Positions 8,143 to 17,555 are shown, numbered from the stretch's first letter. The stretch is DNA of 64,000 nucleotides from Flavisolibacter longurius (GCA_014163555.1 JACJGO010000002.1:186001-250000); one strand, 5' to 3'. Notes: generated by a model not told the origin, from the letters alone. Numbers and translations: made by a program.

Positions 8143-9146
8143 GATGCCATTTTTTGGTTGTGCACAGATAGCAATGGAATCTTTGCATACAGGATATTGA
8201 AAAAGATATTCCGCTGCTTTTCGCTGACACTGCTGATGAGTGTACTGCGGCGCATGATGGTTTGTATCTTTCCGTAAACCTCGTTGCAAAACGCCTCGTC
8301 TTGGGTAAGCATATAGTTCAGGGCATCGTAGTTGATAAAAAGGGTTTTGGCGCCGTCGTGCAGGGTCATAATGGTGTTATCACCGAGGCCTACGCGGTTG
8401 TAAAACAATTTGAAGTTTTCTTTTTTGCTCAGGGGATTTTCTCCCGGTAAAAATTTTCGGCCGTATTCAGCCTGCTTTTGCACATGCTCCAGCATCTGGT
8501 GTATGCCAGCGTGTACTTCCTGCAGTTCTTCGCGGGTCATCAACTCGGTTTCATAACAATAACTGATCTGTGCTAACAAGCCATTTATACTCTCCAGGTT
8601 CCATATCTCTACCGAAACAATTTTGTTGTAAAGGATAAGTATCTCCTGACCAAGGGCCTCAATTTCCGGTGTCAGGCAATGCAGCGAAAACTTTTGTTGT
8701 GCAAACGCCGGGTGATGAAACATGGTCTTCATCCAAAAAAAATAACGGAAGGCGAAAAGTGCCGGCGAACAGAATTGGTGAAAAACGGGCAGATCGCTGG
8801 TTACGTAATAAATGCTTTTTTCTTCAGCGGCGTTAAGTTCTTTTATTTTTTGCAGAATGCTGGTGAGGTAGGCTTTGAAGTCGTAAACATCCGATTCCAG
8901 CTTTATGTTTTCGAAGACAACAGAATGACTGTTAATCTGCAGAAGCTGGTCCAGCGAAAAATTAAACCGCTGGCATAAAATCTTAGCTTCTTCCAGCACC
9001 AGCAAGGTTTCGCCACGGATGCGGCGGTAAGCACTGTCCTGGCTCACACACAATACCTCGGCTACAGTATCTACCAACGGCCGACCGGGAGGCAGCACTT
9101 CTTTAATGCGTTGAAAAAGATATTCCTGTATTGTCTTTTCGGCCAT
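8139..9146 (-). CDS. HTH regulator, first of a paralogous overlapping pair
   Basis: A 335-aa paralogue of the downstream gene, with an N-terminal HTH (CVSQDSAYRRIRGETLLVLEEA), an aromatic-rich central region (FRYFFWMKTM, compare FKYFFWHKTL in the partner) and the shared C-terminal word MRRSTLISSVSEKQRNIFF. The start is taken at MAEKTIQ (9146) because this aligns with the partner; the upstream extension is AT-rich and non-homologous. The pair has no other partner on the strand. Two coupled but diverged copies suggest a heterodimer or two related signals, which is inference. Confidence 0.75.
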   Translation of the reverse strand: MAEKTIQEYLFQRIKEVLPPGRPLVDTVAEVLCVSQDSAYRRIRGETLLVLEEAKILCQRFNFSLDQLLQINSHSVVFENIKLESDVYDFKAYLTSILQKIKELNAAEEKSIYYVTSDLPVFHQFCSPALFAFRYFFWMKTMFHHPAFAQQKFSLHCLTPEIEALGQEILILYNKIVSVEIWNLESINGLLAQISYCYETELMTREELQEVHAGIHQMLEHVQKQAEYGRKFLPGENPLSKKENFKLFYNRVGLGDNTIMTLHDGAKTLFINYDALNYMLTQDEAFCNEVYGKIQTIMRRSTLISSVSEKQRNIFFNILYAKIPLLSVHNQKMAS

Positions 9147-9381
9147 GCCAGACTGGTTTGGAAAACGAAATGATGAATTTACTTTTAAAATAATATTTTT
9201 TTTTAACATGCATGTGCTTTTTGAGGCAATTGTTGTAAAACGTTGGTGAATACGCGAAAACTGGTGGTAACAGGCATGGTTGCATTTTTTGCAACTGCCA
9301 TTATTTGCACCCGAAATTCAATTAGAAAAGGGGATATCACCAGTGTAGTTTCGTATTGGTTGAAAAAGAAACTGCCTTTTT

Positions 9382-10068
9382 ATGAACCGTCTGTTTCCAC
9401 TCCTTCCTCACCGTAAACAAAGAGCACTGCTGCCATCGTCACGCAAGGCCGGTCTGTCTTTCCCTTCCTCAACCCGACGATCCCTGATGGCAGCACTGTT
9501 CTTTGTAACTGTGGGTGAGGACGCCAGGTTGCAGGAACAGCAATTGCACTATGCCGTTCACCGCCAGGGCGAAAAAGTGGGCGAGCTTTTTTACCACCAC
9601 AAAACGGAAGGCGCCCAAACTACGTATGCCATCCGGTCGGACGTGAAAGTAAGCATGCTGCTCACCATTCGGGTGCAGGCCTGGGAGCAATCGGTGTACA
9701 AAAACAATGTGCTGCAGTCTTCTTCGCTGGTGCGAAAAGTAAATGGGCGGGAACGCACCAACAAGCAAATTCAAAACACCGGGAACAAGATCACCATTAC
9801 GAGTAAGAACAATGCTAAGCTGGAGAAGAATTATGTAATCAACTACAGCACACACTGCCTTTATGCCACCGAACCGTTAACATACAGCAGCGTGTTTTCG
9901 GATAACTACCAGCAGTTTCTGCACATTGAAAAGCTGGGTCCACAGCACTACAGCATTAAGTTTCCGGATGGTGGCAGCAATGAATATTTCTATCAGAATG
10001 GCATTTGCCGCCGGGTAAAGCTGCGCAGCCGTTTGTTTGATGCCGAATTTGTTTTACAAAATCCTTAA
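9382..10068 (+). CDS. Probable secreted DUF6134-like protein
   Basis: A 228-aa protein. After a basic N-terminus a hydrophobic stretch (MAALFFVTVG) could act as a signal peptide; ATG 9487 at that point is an alternative start. The body, starting LHYAVHRQGEKVGELFYHH, is beta-rich and resembles DUF6134 (a lipocalin-like fold, often in gene sets of oxidoreductases in Bacteroidota). It is followed after 9 bp by an epimerase-type gene and then an SDR, so the three probably form one operon. The domain name is recalled from pattern, not proven. Confidence 0.6.
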   Translation: MNRLFPLLPHRKQRALLPSSRKAGLSFPSSTRRSLMAALFFVTVGEDARLQEQQLHYAVHRQGEKVGELFYHHKTEGAQTTYAIRSDVKVSMLLTIRVQAWEQSVYKNNVLQSSSLVRKVNGRERTNKQIQNTGNKITITSKNNAKLEKNYVINYSTHCLYATEPLTYSSVFSDNYQQFLHIEKLGPQHYSIKFPDGGSNEYFYQNGICRRVKLRSRLFDAEFVLQNP

Positions 10069-10077
10069 ACGATCTGT

Positions 10078-11067
10078 ATGAAACTTTTTCTGACAGGGGC
10101 AACAGGTTATATCGGGCATAAACTGGCTCATTCTGCAGCCAGGCAGGGCTATACAGTACTGGCACTGGTGCGTAATCTTTCATCACGCAACCTGCCAGCG
10201 CATCCGGCCATTCAATTCCGCAAAGGGGATGTGACCGACTATGCATCGGTGCTCCGGGCCATGAAGGGTTGTGATGTGGTGATGCATGCGGCAGCACTGA
10301 CGCAACTCTGGCACAAAGAAGCTTCCCTGTTCTACCGTATAAATGTGATGGGCACACGTAATATTTTGGAAGCGGCACAAAAAAGGGGTATAGAGAAACT
10401 GGTCTTCACCAGCAGTTGCGCCGTGCTGGGGCCCTCCAAAGACCGGCCCGTAACCGAAGAGGATCCGCGGTTTACCCCATTTGAAAACGACTATGAAATA
10501 TCGAAACACTGTGCCGAGGAACTGGTACGGGAATACGCCAGCCGTGGCCTGCATGCCGTCATTGTGGCACCGCCAAGGGTGTATGGCCCAGGGCTAAACA
10601 CCAGGGGCAATCCCATTCACCAACTGATACAAAATACCCTAAAGCGAAAGCTGGCCTTTCTGCCGGCGGCAAAAGACGTTGTTGGCAATTATGCCTTTAT
10701 CGATGATGTGGTAAGAGGTCATTTTAATGCACTGGAAAAAGGCGAAAGCGGTGAAAAATATATTCTGGGCGGCGAGAACATTTCATACCAGCAATTTTTT
10801 GAAACCATCGGCAGGGCCGGCAACCAGCGCCTGAAGATGATTGCCGTTCCGATACCTGTGCTTAAAGCCTGGTCGGCCCTTGTGTTTGGCGTTCATTACC
10901 TACTGGGCCGGCACACGCATCTATCGCCGAAAATCATAGAGCGACTGGTACAAAACAGGGCCATCAGTTGCGAGAAAGCGGTGCAAAAGCTGGCTTACCA
11001 GATCACTCCTTTTTACCAGGGAATGCAACAAACCATCCATCACCTTCAAACTTCTTCTCATGCCTAG
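10078..11067 (+). CDS. NAD-dependent epimerase/dehydratase (extended SDR)
   Basis: A 329-aa Rossmann enzyme. The nucleotide-binding TGATGYIG motif is at residues 7-14, the catalytic Tyr-x-x-x-Lys is YEISK (about residues 140-144), with Ser in FTSSCAVLG. The C-terminal half (APPRVYGPGLNTRGN, GENISYQQF) fits extended SDRs of the 3-beta-hydroxysteroid dehydrogenase / dihydroflavonol reductase kind. The substrate cannot be told. It lies 9 bp after the DUF6134-like gene and overlaps the next SDR gene by 8 bp, so it is within an operon. Confidence 0.85.
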   Translation: MKLFLTGATGYIGHKLAHSAARQGYTVLALVRNLSSRNLPAHPAIQFRKGDVTDYASVLRAMKGCDVVMHAAALTQLWHKEASLFYRINVMGTRNILEAAQKRGIEKLVFTSSCAVLGPSKDRPVTEEDPRFTPFENDYEISKHCAEELVREYASRGLHAVIVAPPRVYGPGLNTRGNPIHQLIQNTLKRKLAFLPAAKDVVGNYAFIDDVVRGHFNALEKGESGEKYILGGENISYQQFFETIGRAGNQRLKMIAVPIPVLKAWSALVFGVHYLLGRHTHLSPKIIERLVQNRAISCEKAVQKLAYQITPFYQGMQQTIHHLQTSSHA

Positions 11068-11902
11068 TGCTTACTACACGTTTATCACCGGTGCCAGCGA
11101 GGGACTGGGCAAGTTTCTGGCGCTGGACTGTGCCCGCCGCCAGCGCAACCTGGTACTCACGGCCCTGCCGGGCAGTGGTCTTCGCAAACTGGCGGCATAT
11201 ATCACCCGGCACTATGGCGTGTATGTAGTGACTATTGAAAAAGACCTTTCCACCGAAAGAAGCTGCTATGAAGTCGTTGCTGCTATCCGGGAAAAAGGCC
11301 TTCACATTAATTGCCTGATCAACAACGCCGGCATTGGCGGCAGCTTTGGCTTTGATGAAAAAGACGTACCGTTTTACAACCGGCAGATTGGCGTGAACGT
11401 GGTGGCGCCTACCCTTCTCTCCCGCCTGTTGGTGGCCGATCTGCGCCGGCATGCGCCTTCGCATATTCTCAACATCAGCAGCCTTGCCGGTTTTTTTGCG
11501 CTCCCCAACAAACAGGTTTATGGCGCAACCAAAGCTTACCTATTCCGGTTTTCGAAGAGCCTGCGCACAGAACTAAAGGAGGATAACATTCATGTTTCGG
11601 TGCTGTGCCCGGGTGGCATGGATACCCGCTGGGAACTGCTGATGGAACACCGCATCCGGGCTAACTGGCTGTGCCGCCAATCCATTATGCACCCGGCAAA
11701 AGTGGCTTCTATTGCCATGGAAAGCCTGTTCCAAAACAAAGCTGTGATTATTCCCGGCGCATGGAACCGTGTCTTCCTGCTCTGGAACCGCATTTTCCCG
11801 GGCTGGCTGAAAAACCGCCTTACCCGCTACCAAATGCGAAAGCTGACACCCATTCTTAGTCCAGTTCCCAATGAATCTGCTTTGACAAAAATAGCCGTGT
11901 AA
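11060..11902 (+). CDS. Short-chain dehydrogenase (classical SDR)
   Basis: A 280-aa SDR. The cofactor motif is TGASEGLGKFLA (near residue 10), NNAG follows at about residue 90, and the active site is Ser in ISSLAGFF with YGATK. Cofactor preference and substrate are not clear. The start overlaps the upstream epimerase-type gene by 8 bp. The family resembles membrane-associated long-chain ketoacyl or steroid reductases, and the basic C-terminus (WLKNRLTRYQMRK) is compatible with membrane contact. Together with the preceding gene it suggests lipid-like substrates, which is inference. Confidence 0.82.
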   Translation: MPSAYYTFITGASEGLGKFLALDCARRQRNLVLTALPGSGLRKLAAYITRHYGVYVVTIEKDLSTERSCYEVVAAIREKGLHINCLINNAGIGGSFGFDEKDVPFYNRQIGVNVVAPTLLSRLLVADLRRHAPSHILNISSLAGFFALPNKQVYGATKAYLFRFSKSLRTELKEDNIHVSVLCPGGMDTRWELLMEHRIRANWLCRQSIMHPAKVASIAMESLFQNKAVIIPGAWNRVFLLWNRIFPGWLKNRLTRYQMRKLTPILSPVPNESALTKIAV

Positions 11903-11963
11903 CAAAACCCTGTTTTATGCATACGCATTTGTTTGTGATGCGCCGCGCCGTTACCGGCCGGCC

Positions 11964-12077
11964 ATGGTAATCCTTTTTGCCCTGTTTGTACTGTCTGCGG
12001 TTTTCTTTTCCCGGGGGATAAGGAAATCACCAACCGAAAAACAAGGCGCTAAAAAACCAATTCCGCTGAAAACCTAA
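11964..12077 (+). CDS. Possible 37-aa single-span membrane peptide
   Basis: An ATG at 11964 opens a 37-codon frame: one hydrophobic segment (VILFALFVLSAVFF) followed by a basic, proline-containing tail (RGIRKSPTEKQ...) and a TAA at 12077. It fills most of the gap between the SDR and the TonB receptor, same strand. The hydrophobic helix plus positive tail is typical of real small membrane proteins, but no homologue is recognised, so coding is only plausible. Confidence 0.35.
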   Translation: MVILFALFVLSAVFFSRGIRKSPTEKQGAKKPIPLKT

Positions 12078-12106
12078 CCTGATTTATTCACCTCAATCGA
12101 ACATGT

Positions 12107-14776
12107 ATGAAAAAGCTTTTACTCTTGCTGCTTCCGCTGTTTGGGTTGTTTACTGCAGCCGCGCAAACCAATCTGCGGGGAATCGTGAAAGATGGCGACA
12201 ACCCGGTTGCTAACGTTTCCGTACAAGTGAAAAACAGCACCACCGGCACCACTACCAATGAAAGGGGAGAATTTGTGATTGCGGTTCCTTCTCTGCCAAC
12301 CACCCTGGTGATTTCCGCTGTGGGCTTTACCCCTCAGGAAATTGCTGTTGCTTCCGGTGCGCCACTGAACATTTCGTTGACCGGCATGCAACGCCTGCTG
12401 GAACCGCTGGTAGTGGGTGGCGTGTATGGCGGTATTCCCCAACGCATCACGGAGTTGCCGGTGTCGGCAGAACATTTCGGCCTGCGGGAGATTCGCAACA
12501 ACCCATCCAGCGATTACTACAACCTGCTTACGTTTGCCAAGGGAGTGGATGTGACCACATCCAGCCTGACCTTTAAAACCTACAGCACCCGGGGGTTTAA
12601 TTACAGTGGTAGTGCACGGGTCAATCAATTGACAGATGGCATGGACAACCAGACACCCGGCCTGAATTTCCCCATCGGCAATTTTGCCGGCCTTACCGAA
12701 TTGGATGTAGCCTCCATTGAAGTATTGCCCGGTGCGTCGTCGGCACTCTACGGGCCCGGTGGTATGAACGGCACGATCCTGATCAACAGCAAAAATCCCT
12801 TTCAGTACCAGGGATTGTCGGTGCTGGTAAAACAAGGCGTTACCAATGTGGACAAAACCCAGCGTCCCGACATAGAACCGTATCATGATGTAGCCCTTCG
12901 CTATGCAAAAGCGTTTAACAGGTTTGCTTTTAAGATAGGGGCCCAATACCTGAAAGCTACCGACTGGCTGGCCGGCGACGAAAGCAATTATTCACGCCTG
13001 GGCGATGTGGGCAAGGTCATTCCCGGCAACCGGGATACCGATCCAAATTATGATGGCGTGAATGTGTATGGCGATGAAACGTCACAGAATTTGCTCAACA
13101 TTGTAAAGCTGGTTTACCAAGCTTACGGTCAACCGACACCGACAACCAATATACCCGGCAGCAACATAACCTGGTCAAATGCTCTACAAAACACGCCCAA
13201 TGAAAATGTTTCCCGAACGGGCTATCATGAAAGGGATGTCATTGATCCAACAACTAAAAATATAAAGTTGTCGGGTGCATTACACTATAAGTTGAACACC
13301 CAAACTGAAGCACAATTGATGGGCTATTGGGGCACAGGAAACACTGTTTACACCGGTAACAACCGCTATGCTTTAAAAGACATCAAGATTGGCCAGTACA
13401 AACTGGAGATCAGGAATCCCAACTGGTTTTTGCGTAGCTATACTACACAGGAAAACGCTGGTGAGGCATATAGCGCTACCGCTGCGATGCAGGTCATGAA
13501 TGAACTATGGAAGCCCAGCGCAAATTGGTATACTGAATATGCTGTGGCTTATCTGACAGCAAGAGACGCCGGCGCTAACCAAGCAATGGCAATGCAAACT
13601 GGTCGCCAGTTTGCCGACCGCAACCGTCCGCAACCCGGTACGCCGGAGTTCAATCAACTGTTTGACAAAGCCCGTAGCATTCCGCTGCCGCAGGGAGGAT
13701 TGTTCAAAGAAAAATCACAGTTATGGATGACCGAAGCGCAGTATAATTTTTCGCACCTGCTGCCGGCTGTTGATATCGTGGCTGGCGCCAACTGGAAGAA
13801 ATTTATACTCAACTCTACCGGCACCATTTTCATCGACACCCTCGATCCTATTCACATTAATGAGTGGGGCGCTTATGCACAAGCCACGAAAAAAATCGGC
13901 AACCGCCTCACCCTTTCTTTTGCAGGTCGCTACGACAAGAACGGTGACTTTAAAGGACGGTTCACACCAAGAGCCACAGCATTGTTGAACGTTGCCAACG
14001 GGCAAAACCTTCGGTTTTCTTACCAAACAGCGTATCGCTTTCCCACTTCTACGCAACGCTACATCCGGCTGGATGTAGGCAGTTATACCATTCTGGGCGG
14101 GCTGCCCTGGGTAATGGATTTCATGACAGGCCCTGTTTTTGAAATTGACGGAACAACGCCCAAGCCTTACGCATACAAACCCCTGAAACCGGAAAGCATG
14201 CGTTCGTTTGAAGCGGGCTACAAAGGATTGATCAATGGCAAACTGCTGGTGGATGTTTACGGTTATTATGGAAAGTACACTGACTTTTTAGGAAGAAATG
14301 TGCTGATGGATGCGAAGGGTGAGATTTATTCAACGGTTGTCAACAGCACAACCGAAGTGAATACTTATGGCGCCGGTGTGGGCATCGATTACCGCATGCC
14401 CAAAAACTTTTACCTCACACTGAATGGCTACCACGATGTACTGGACGATGTACCCACTGGCTTCCAGGCTTTTTTTAATACACCAAAATATAGGGCAACG
14501 GCTGGCTTTGGCAACAGTGGATTGGGTAAAGCAGCACAACTTGGCTTTAGTGTCATGGCTCGCTGGCAGGATGCCTTCTTCAGTGAAGGCGAACTGGCCA
14601 ACGGTCCGATAGATGCCTTTACCACGCTTGATGCGATGCTTAGTTATAAGTTGCCGAAACTAAAGAGCACCATCAAAATTGGCGGCACCAACATCCTGAA
14701 CCATTATTACAAGAATGCATACGCCAACCCGGAAATCGGCGGACTCTATTATGTGAGTGTGGGGTATGGGATGTAA
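12107..14776 (+). CDS. TonB-dependent outer-membrane receptor
   Basis: An 889-aa receptor. After the signal peptide (ending FTAAAQ) comes a carboxypeptidase-regulatory-like beta domain (LRGIVKDGDNPVANVSVQVK, residues 23-95), then a plug domain (about 110-225; QLTDGMDNQTPG, IEVLPGASSALYGPGGMNG) and a long 22-strand-type barrel ending in aromatic residues (YYVSVGYGM). It imports a large ligand with TonB energy. There is no SusD partner next to it, so it is not a classic Sus polysaccharide locus; a siderophore, cofactor or lipid ligand is possible. Start ATG 12107 gives a clean signal. Confidence 0.88.
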   Translation: MKKLLLLLLPLFGLFTAAAQTNLRGIVKDGDNPVANVSVQVKNSTTGTTTNERGEFVIAVPSLPTTLVISAVGFTPQEIAVASGAPLNISLTGMQRLLEPLVVGGVYGGIPQRITELPVSAEHFGLREIRNNPSSDYYNLLTFAKGVDVTTSSLTFKTYSTRGFNYSGSARVNQLTDGMDNQTPGLNFPIGNFAGLTELDVASIEVLPGASSALYGPGGMNGTILINSKNPFQYQGLSVLVKQGVTNVDKTQRPDIEPYHDVALRYAKAFNRFAFKIGAQYLKATDWLAGDESNYSRLGDVGKVIPGNRDTDPNYDGVNVYGDETSQNLLNIVKLVYQAYGQPTPTTNIPGSNITWSNALQNTPNENVSRTGYHERDVIDPTTKNIKLSGALHYKLNTQTEAQLMGYWGTGNTVYTGNNRYALKDIKIGQYKLEIRNPNWFLRSYTTQENAGEAYSATAAMQVMNELWKPSANWYTEYAVAYLTARDAGANQAMAMQTGRQFADRNRPQPGTPEFNQLFDKARSIPLPQGGLFKEKSQLWMTEAQYNFSHLLPAVDIVAGANWKKFILNSTGTIFIDTLDPIHINEWGAYAQATKKIGNRLTLSFAGRYDKNGDFKGRFTPRATALLNVANGQNLRFSYQTAYRFPTSTQRYIRLDVGSYTILGGLPWVMDFMTGPVFEIDGTTPKPYAYKPLKPESMRSFEAGYKGLINGKLLVDVYGYYGKYTDFLGRNVLMDAKGEIYSTVVNSTTEVNTYGAGVGIDYRMPKNFYLTLNGYHDVLDDVPTGFQAFFNTPKYRATAGFGNSGLGKAAQLGFSVMARWQDAFFSEGELANGPIDAFTTLDAMLSYKLPKLKSTIKIGGTNILNHYYKNAYANPEIGGLYYVSVGYGM

Positions 14777-14798
14777 GCAGCAACTTCTTTAAGCACAA

Positions 14799-14821
14799 GC
14801 AGCCGGTAACAAGCCGGCTGC
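14799..14821 (+). other. GC-rich hairpin without T-run after the TonB receptor
   Basis: GCAGCCGG pairs with CCGGCTGC across a 7-nt loop. No T-tract follows, so it may be a weak terminator or a processing or stability stem rather than a standard terminator. Confidence 0.4.
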
Positions 14822-14863
14822 ATTGGCACAAACAATATTTCCAAAACTGAATAAACTGTTTTT

Positions 14864-15313
14864 ATGAAAAAGAATTTACTGCTGATGGCCTGCCTCCTGG
14901 TTGTTTTTGCCGGGAATGTACAGCCCTTGCCGCAACAGGCTGCAGTGTCTAAAAGTGATGTCGAGCTTCGTCAGTTCTATCTGCAAAAAGCCAAACATCA
15001 AAAAACTGCCGGGCTGGTTTTTCTGATCGGAGGCTTGGGTCTGATGGCAGCAGGCATTGGGCAGGCAGATACCGATTGGACAATAAATCTCTTCCCCAAT
15101 AGCAGCACACCGTTACGGGAATCTAAACAAAAAGGACTTGGCTTGTTTATCGCCGGTGGCATCTCTACCTTAACCAGCTTGCCTTTTATTTTAGCCAGTG
15201 GTAGAAACCGGCGCAAGGCCCACATGATTAGCGGTTACCAGTCAACCAGCTATACACCTGGACTACAGCCAAAGCAAACCACACTTGGCATTGCCTTGCC
15301 CATTGGAAGGTAG
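14864..15313 (+). CDS. Small membrane protein of unknown function
   Basis: A 149-aa protein with a signal-like N-terminus (MKKNLLLMACLLVVFAG) and two further hydrophobic stretches (TAGLVFLIGGLGLMAAGIG and LGLFIAGGISTLTSLPFILA), separated by a short polar loop. A charged helix (LRQFYLQKAKHQK) precedes the first. Similar small double-span proteins are common in Bacteroidota without assigned function. It lies between the TonB receptor and lysS on the same strand. Confidence 0.6.
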   Translation: MKKNLLLMACLLVVFAGNVQPLPQQAAVSKSDVELRQFYLQKAKHQKTAGLVFLIGGLGLMAAGIGQADTDWTINLFPNSSTPLRESKQKGLGLFIAGGISTLTSLPFILASGRNRRKAHMISGYQSTSYTPGLQPKQTTLGIALPIGR

Positions 15314-15339
15314 CGCCGTATTATTCCCCTGCCTGTCAG

Positions 15340-15347
15340 TACCTTTG
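15340..15347 (+). promoter_or_regulatory. Candidate -7 promoter element of lysS
   Basis: A perfect TAnnTTTG word (TACCTTTG) lies 23 nt upstream of the lysS ATG. No convincing TTG -33 box is present at the right spacing. Confidence 0.4.
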
Positions 15348-15370
15348 CAGCACTTTGAAATAACGTGCAC

Positions 15371-16927
15371 ATGCAAACACAACATTTATCGGAACAGGAA
15401 CTTATTCGCAGGGAAAAATTAATTCAATTGCAGGCCCTGGGCATTGATCCCTACCCTGCTGCTTTATACCCGGTTACCCATCATTCTATCCAAATAAAAT
15501 CAGCTTTTACCGACGAGACCAAAGACGATTTTGCCGAGGTCTGCCTGGCTGGTCGCATCATGAGCGTTCGCGACATGGGAAAAGCTTCCTTTGCCGAACT
15601 GCAGGACGAACAGGGCCGCATCCAAATATATGTTCGTAAAGATGACCTGACCAAAGACGGCGATTCATCCCTCTACGACCAGGTTTGGAAAAAGCTAACC
15701 GACCTGGGTGATTTTGTCGGTGTGAAAGGGTTTGTGTTTCGTACAAAGCTGGGCGAAATTTCGGTGCACGTAAAAGAGCTGACCTTTCTCGCCAAGTCGT
15801 TGCGTCCCCTGCCAATTGTAAAAGAAGTGGATGGATATGCTTACGATGCCGTTACCGATCCCGAATTCAAATACCGCCAGCGTTATGCCGACCTGGTGAT
15901 CAACCCTTCGGTGAAGGAAACTTTTGTGAAACGTACAAAGCTGATGAACTCCATCCGCGAGTTTATGAACAGCCACGGTGCGCTGGAAGTGGATACGCCG
16001 GTGCTGCAGAGCATCCCCGGAGGTGCGGCCGCTCGTCCGTTTATTACGCATCACAATGCGCTGGATGTGCCGTTTTACCTGCGCATTGCCAACGAGCTTT
16101 ATCTAAAGCGTTTGATCGTTGGCGGCTTTGACTGGGTGTATGAGTTCAGTCGCAACTTCCGCAACGAAGGCATGGACCGTACGCACAACCCCGAGTTCAC
16201 GATTCTTGAATTTTACACGGCATATAAAGATTACCTGTGGATGATGAACGTAACGGAAAAGCTGCTGGAAAAAGCGGCCGTGGATGTTACCGGCACCACA
16301 GATATAACCGTTGGCGAAAAAGTTATTTCGTTTAAAGCGCCGTTCAAACGCATCTCCATTTACGATGCCATTAAAGAACACACAGGCATTGACGTTAGCA
16401 CCATGGATGAATCACAACTCCGCGATGCATGTCGCCAGTTGGGTATTCATACCGATGAAACGATGGGCCATGGCAAACTGATTGATGAGATCTTTGGTGA
16501 GAAATGCGAACACCACTACATACAACCGACATTCATTATTGACTACCCTGTTGAAATGAGTCCGCTGACCAAAAAGCACCGCAGCAAACCAGGGCTGGTA
16601 GAGCGATTTGAGCTCATGATCAACGGCAAGGAGGTAGCCAATGCCTACAGCGAATTGAATGATCCCATCGACCAGCGGGAGCGCTTTGAAGAACAGGTGC
16701 GCCTGATGGAACGCGGTGATCTGGAAGCCATGTACATCGACCATGATTTCCTGCGGGCATTGGAATATGGTATGCCACCAACTGCCGGTATCGGTATCGG
16801 TATCGACAGGCTTTGCATGCTGCTCACCAACCAGCCTTCTATCCAGGATGTGCTGTTCTTCCCGCAAATGCGGCCGGAGAAATTTGGCGGCGAAGATGCC
16901 GGCGATGTGGTGGAGATCAAAGAATAA
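15371..16927 (+). CDS. lysS: Lysine--tRNA ligase (class II)
   Basis: A 518-aa class II aminoacyl-tRNA synthetase. The N-terminal OB-fold binds the anticodon ([29 protein letters not shown]), and the catalytic core carries motif 2 ([14 protein letters not shown]) and motif 3 near the C-terminus ([12 protein letters not shown]). It attaches Lys to tRNA-Lys in the cytoplasm. The first ATG at 15371 (MQTQHL) is preferred over a GTG two codons earlier. A strong terminator follows the stop, so it ends a transcript. Length is typical. Confidence 0.96.
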   Translation: MQTQHLSEQELIRREKLIQLQALGIDPYPAALYPVTHHSIQIKSAFTDETKDDFAEVCLAGRIMSVRDMGKASFAELQDEQGRIQIYVRKDDLTKDGDSSLYDQVWKKLTDLGDFVGVKGFVFRTKLGEISVHVKELTFLAKSLRPLPIVKEVDGYAYDAVTDPEFKYRQRYADLVINPSVKETFVKRTKLMNSIREFMNSHGALEVDTPVLQSIPGGAAARPFITHHNALDVPFYLRIANELYLKRLIVGGFDWVYEFSRNFRNEGMDRTHNPEFTILEFYTAYKDYLWMMNVTEKLLEKAAVDVTGTTDITVGEKVISFKAPFKRISIYDAIKEHTGIDVSTMDESQLRDACRQLGIHTDETMGHGKLIDEIFGEKCEHHYIQPTFIIDYPVEMSPLTKKHRSKPGLVERFELMINGKEVANAYSELNDPIDQRERFEEQVRLMERGDLEAMYIDHDFLRALEYGMPPTAGIGIGIDRLCMLLTNQPSIQDVLFFPQMRPEKFGGEDAGDVVEIKE

Positions 16928-16948
16928 ATTTCGCACGGAGCGAAGGAG

Positions 16949-16976
16949 AAAAGGAGAAGGTGACTTCTCCTTTTTT
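16949..16976 (+). terminator. Rho-independent terminator of lysS
   Basis: AAGGAGAAG (16951-16959), loop GTGA, CTTCTCCTT and then a T-run. The hairpin core is nearly identical to the one at 17531-17550 downstream. Confidence 0.88.
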
Positions 16977-17039
16977 ATTGTGAATGCTTAGATTACCCTG
17001 ATAAATTCGAACCGGATAAAGTTATAACTGCAATTGGAA

Positions 17040-17150
17040 GCCATGACCCCGAAGGTATCTTCTGTTAATAGCCCCGGGTGAAACCCGTGGTATGAAATGC
17101 GAAGGATAACACCGACCCCGAAGTGGGTCGAATTGCGCTGAACATGTTCT
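17040..17150. repeat. Degenerate REP-like intergenic words with small hairpins
   Basis: Three related GC-rich words lie in the gap between lysS and the next gene: GACCCCGAAGG at about 17045, GCCCCGGGTGAAACCCGTGG at 17071-17090, and CGACCC...GGGTCG at 17113-17130, which folds into a 6-bp stem with an internal CGAAGT loop. Words of this kind (ACCCCGAAGGGGT types) recur between genes in Bacteroidota, as I recall. No coding frame fits the stretch; the remainder of 16977-17238 shows nothing else. Confidence 0.45.
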
Positions 17151-17238
17151 TGCAAAAGGCAACGGGATTTGCCCCTTTTTTTTAATGGCTGAGATTCCTT
17201 GTGCACAGTATTTGTGACAGAATACGAAACAATCAATT

Positions 17239-17472
17239 ATGGCAAAAGAAAGTGCAGGCAGAGGCAATGGAAGCAAGCGGGAAACCATTGCACCCAACAA
17301 CGATAAACGTTATGTGCGCCGCGATGAAGCCGGGCGGTTTTCGGAAAGTGATGATGTTGGCCGCTCCCTCAGCCAGGACAGGAAACGCACTGCCAAAAAC
17401 GATACGGAACCGGGCCAGGGCGACAGGGGCGACCGCAAGACCGGCTCTACGAAAAAGAGCGGCGGACGGTAA
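17239..17472 (+). CDS. Small hydrophilic protein of unknown function
   Basis: A 77-aa, very polar, basic protein with the recognisable words KRYVRRDEAGRFSESDDVGR, then SLSQDRKRTAK and GQGDRGDRK. I recall similar 60-80-aa proteins in many soil bacteria; they are annotated as hypothetical. It has no hydrophobic stretch and is probably disordered and cytoplasmic. A terminator hairpin follows at 17531. The conserved wording makes coding likely, but function is unknown. Confidence 0.7.
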   Translation: MAKESAGRGNGSKRETIAPNNDKRYVRRDEAGRFSESDDVGRSLSQDRKRTAKNDTEPGQGDRGDRKTGSTKKSGGR

Positions 17473-17530
17473 GGAAACTGGCCTTTTTGGCTGGGCCAGA
17501 GTTAATGGTATCACAACCGTGTATTTATTC

Positions 17531-17555
17531 AGGAGAAGGCAACTTCTCCTTTTTA
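17531..17555 (+). terminator. Rho-independent terminator
   Basis: AGGAGAAG, loop GCAA, CTTCTCCT and then TTTTATTTTT. It ends the small-protein transcript and reaches to the stop codon of the convergent intradiol-dioxygenase-like gene. Confidence 0.85.

Noticed and set aside
12107-14776. TonB receptor considered as part of a Sus-type polysaccharide locus
   Set aside because: No SusD-like gene, glycoside hydrolase or sigma/anti-sigma pair lies next to it.
16988-17236. An 82-codon minus-strand frame downstream of lysS
   Set aside because: It runs through REP-like intergenic words and has no protein-like pattern.
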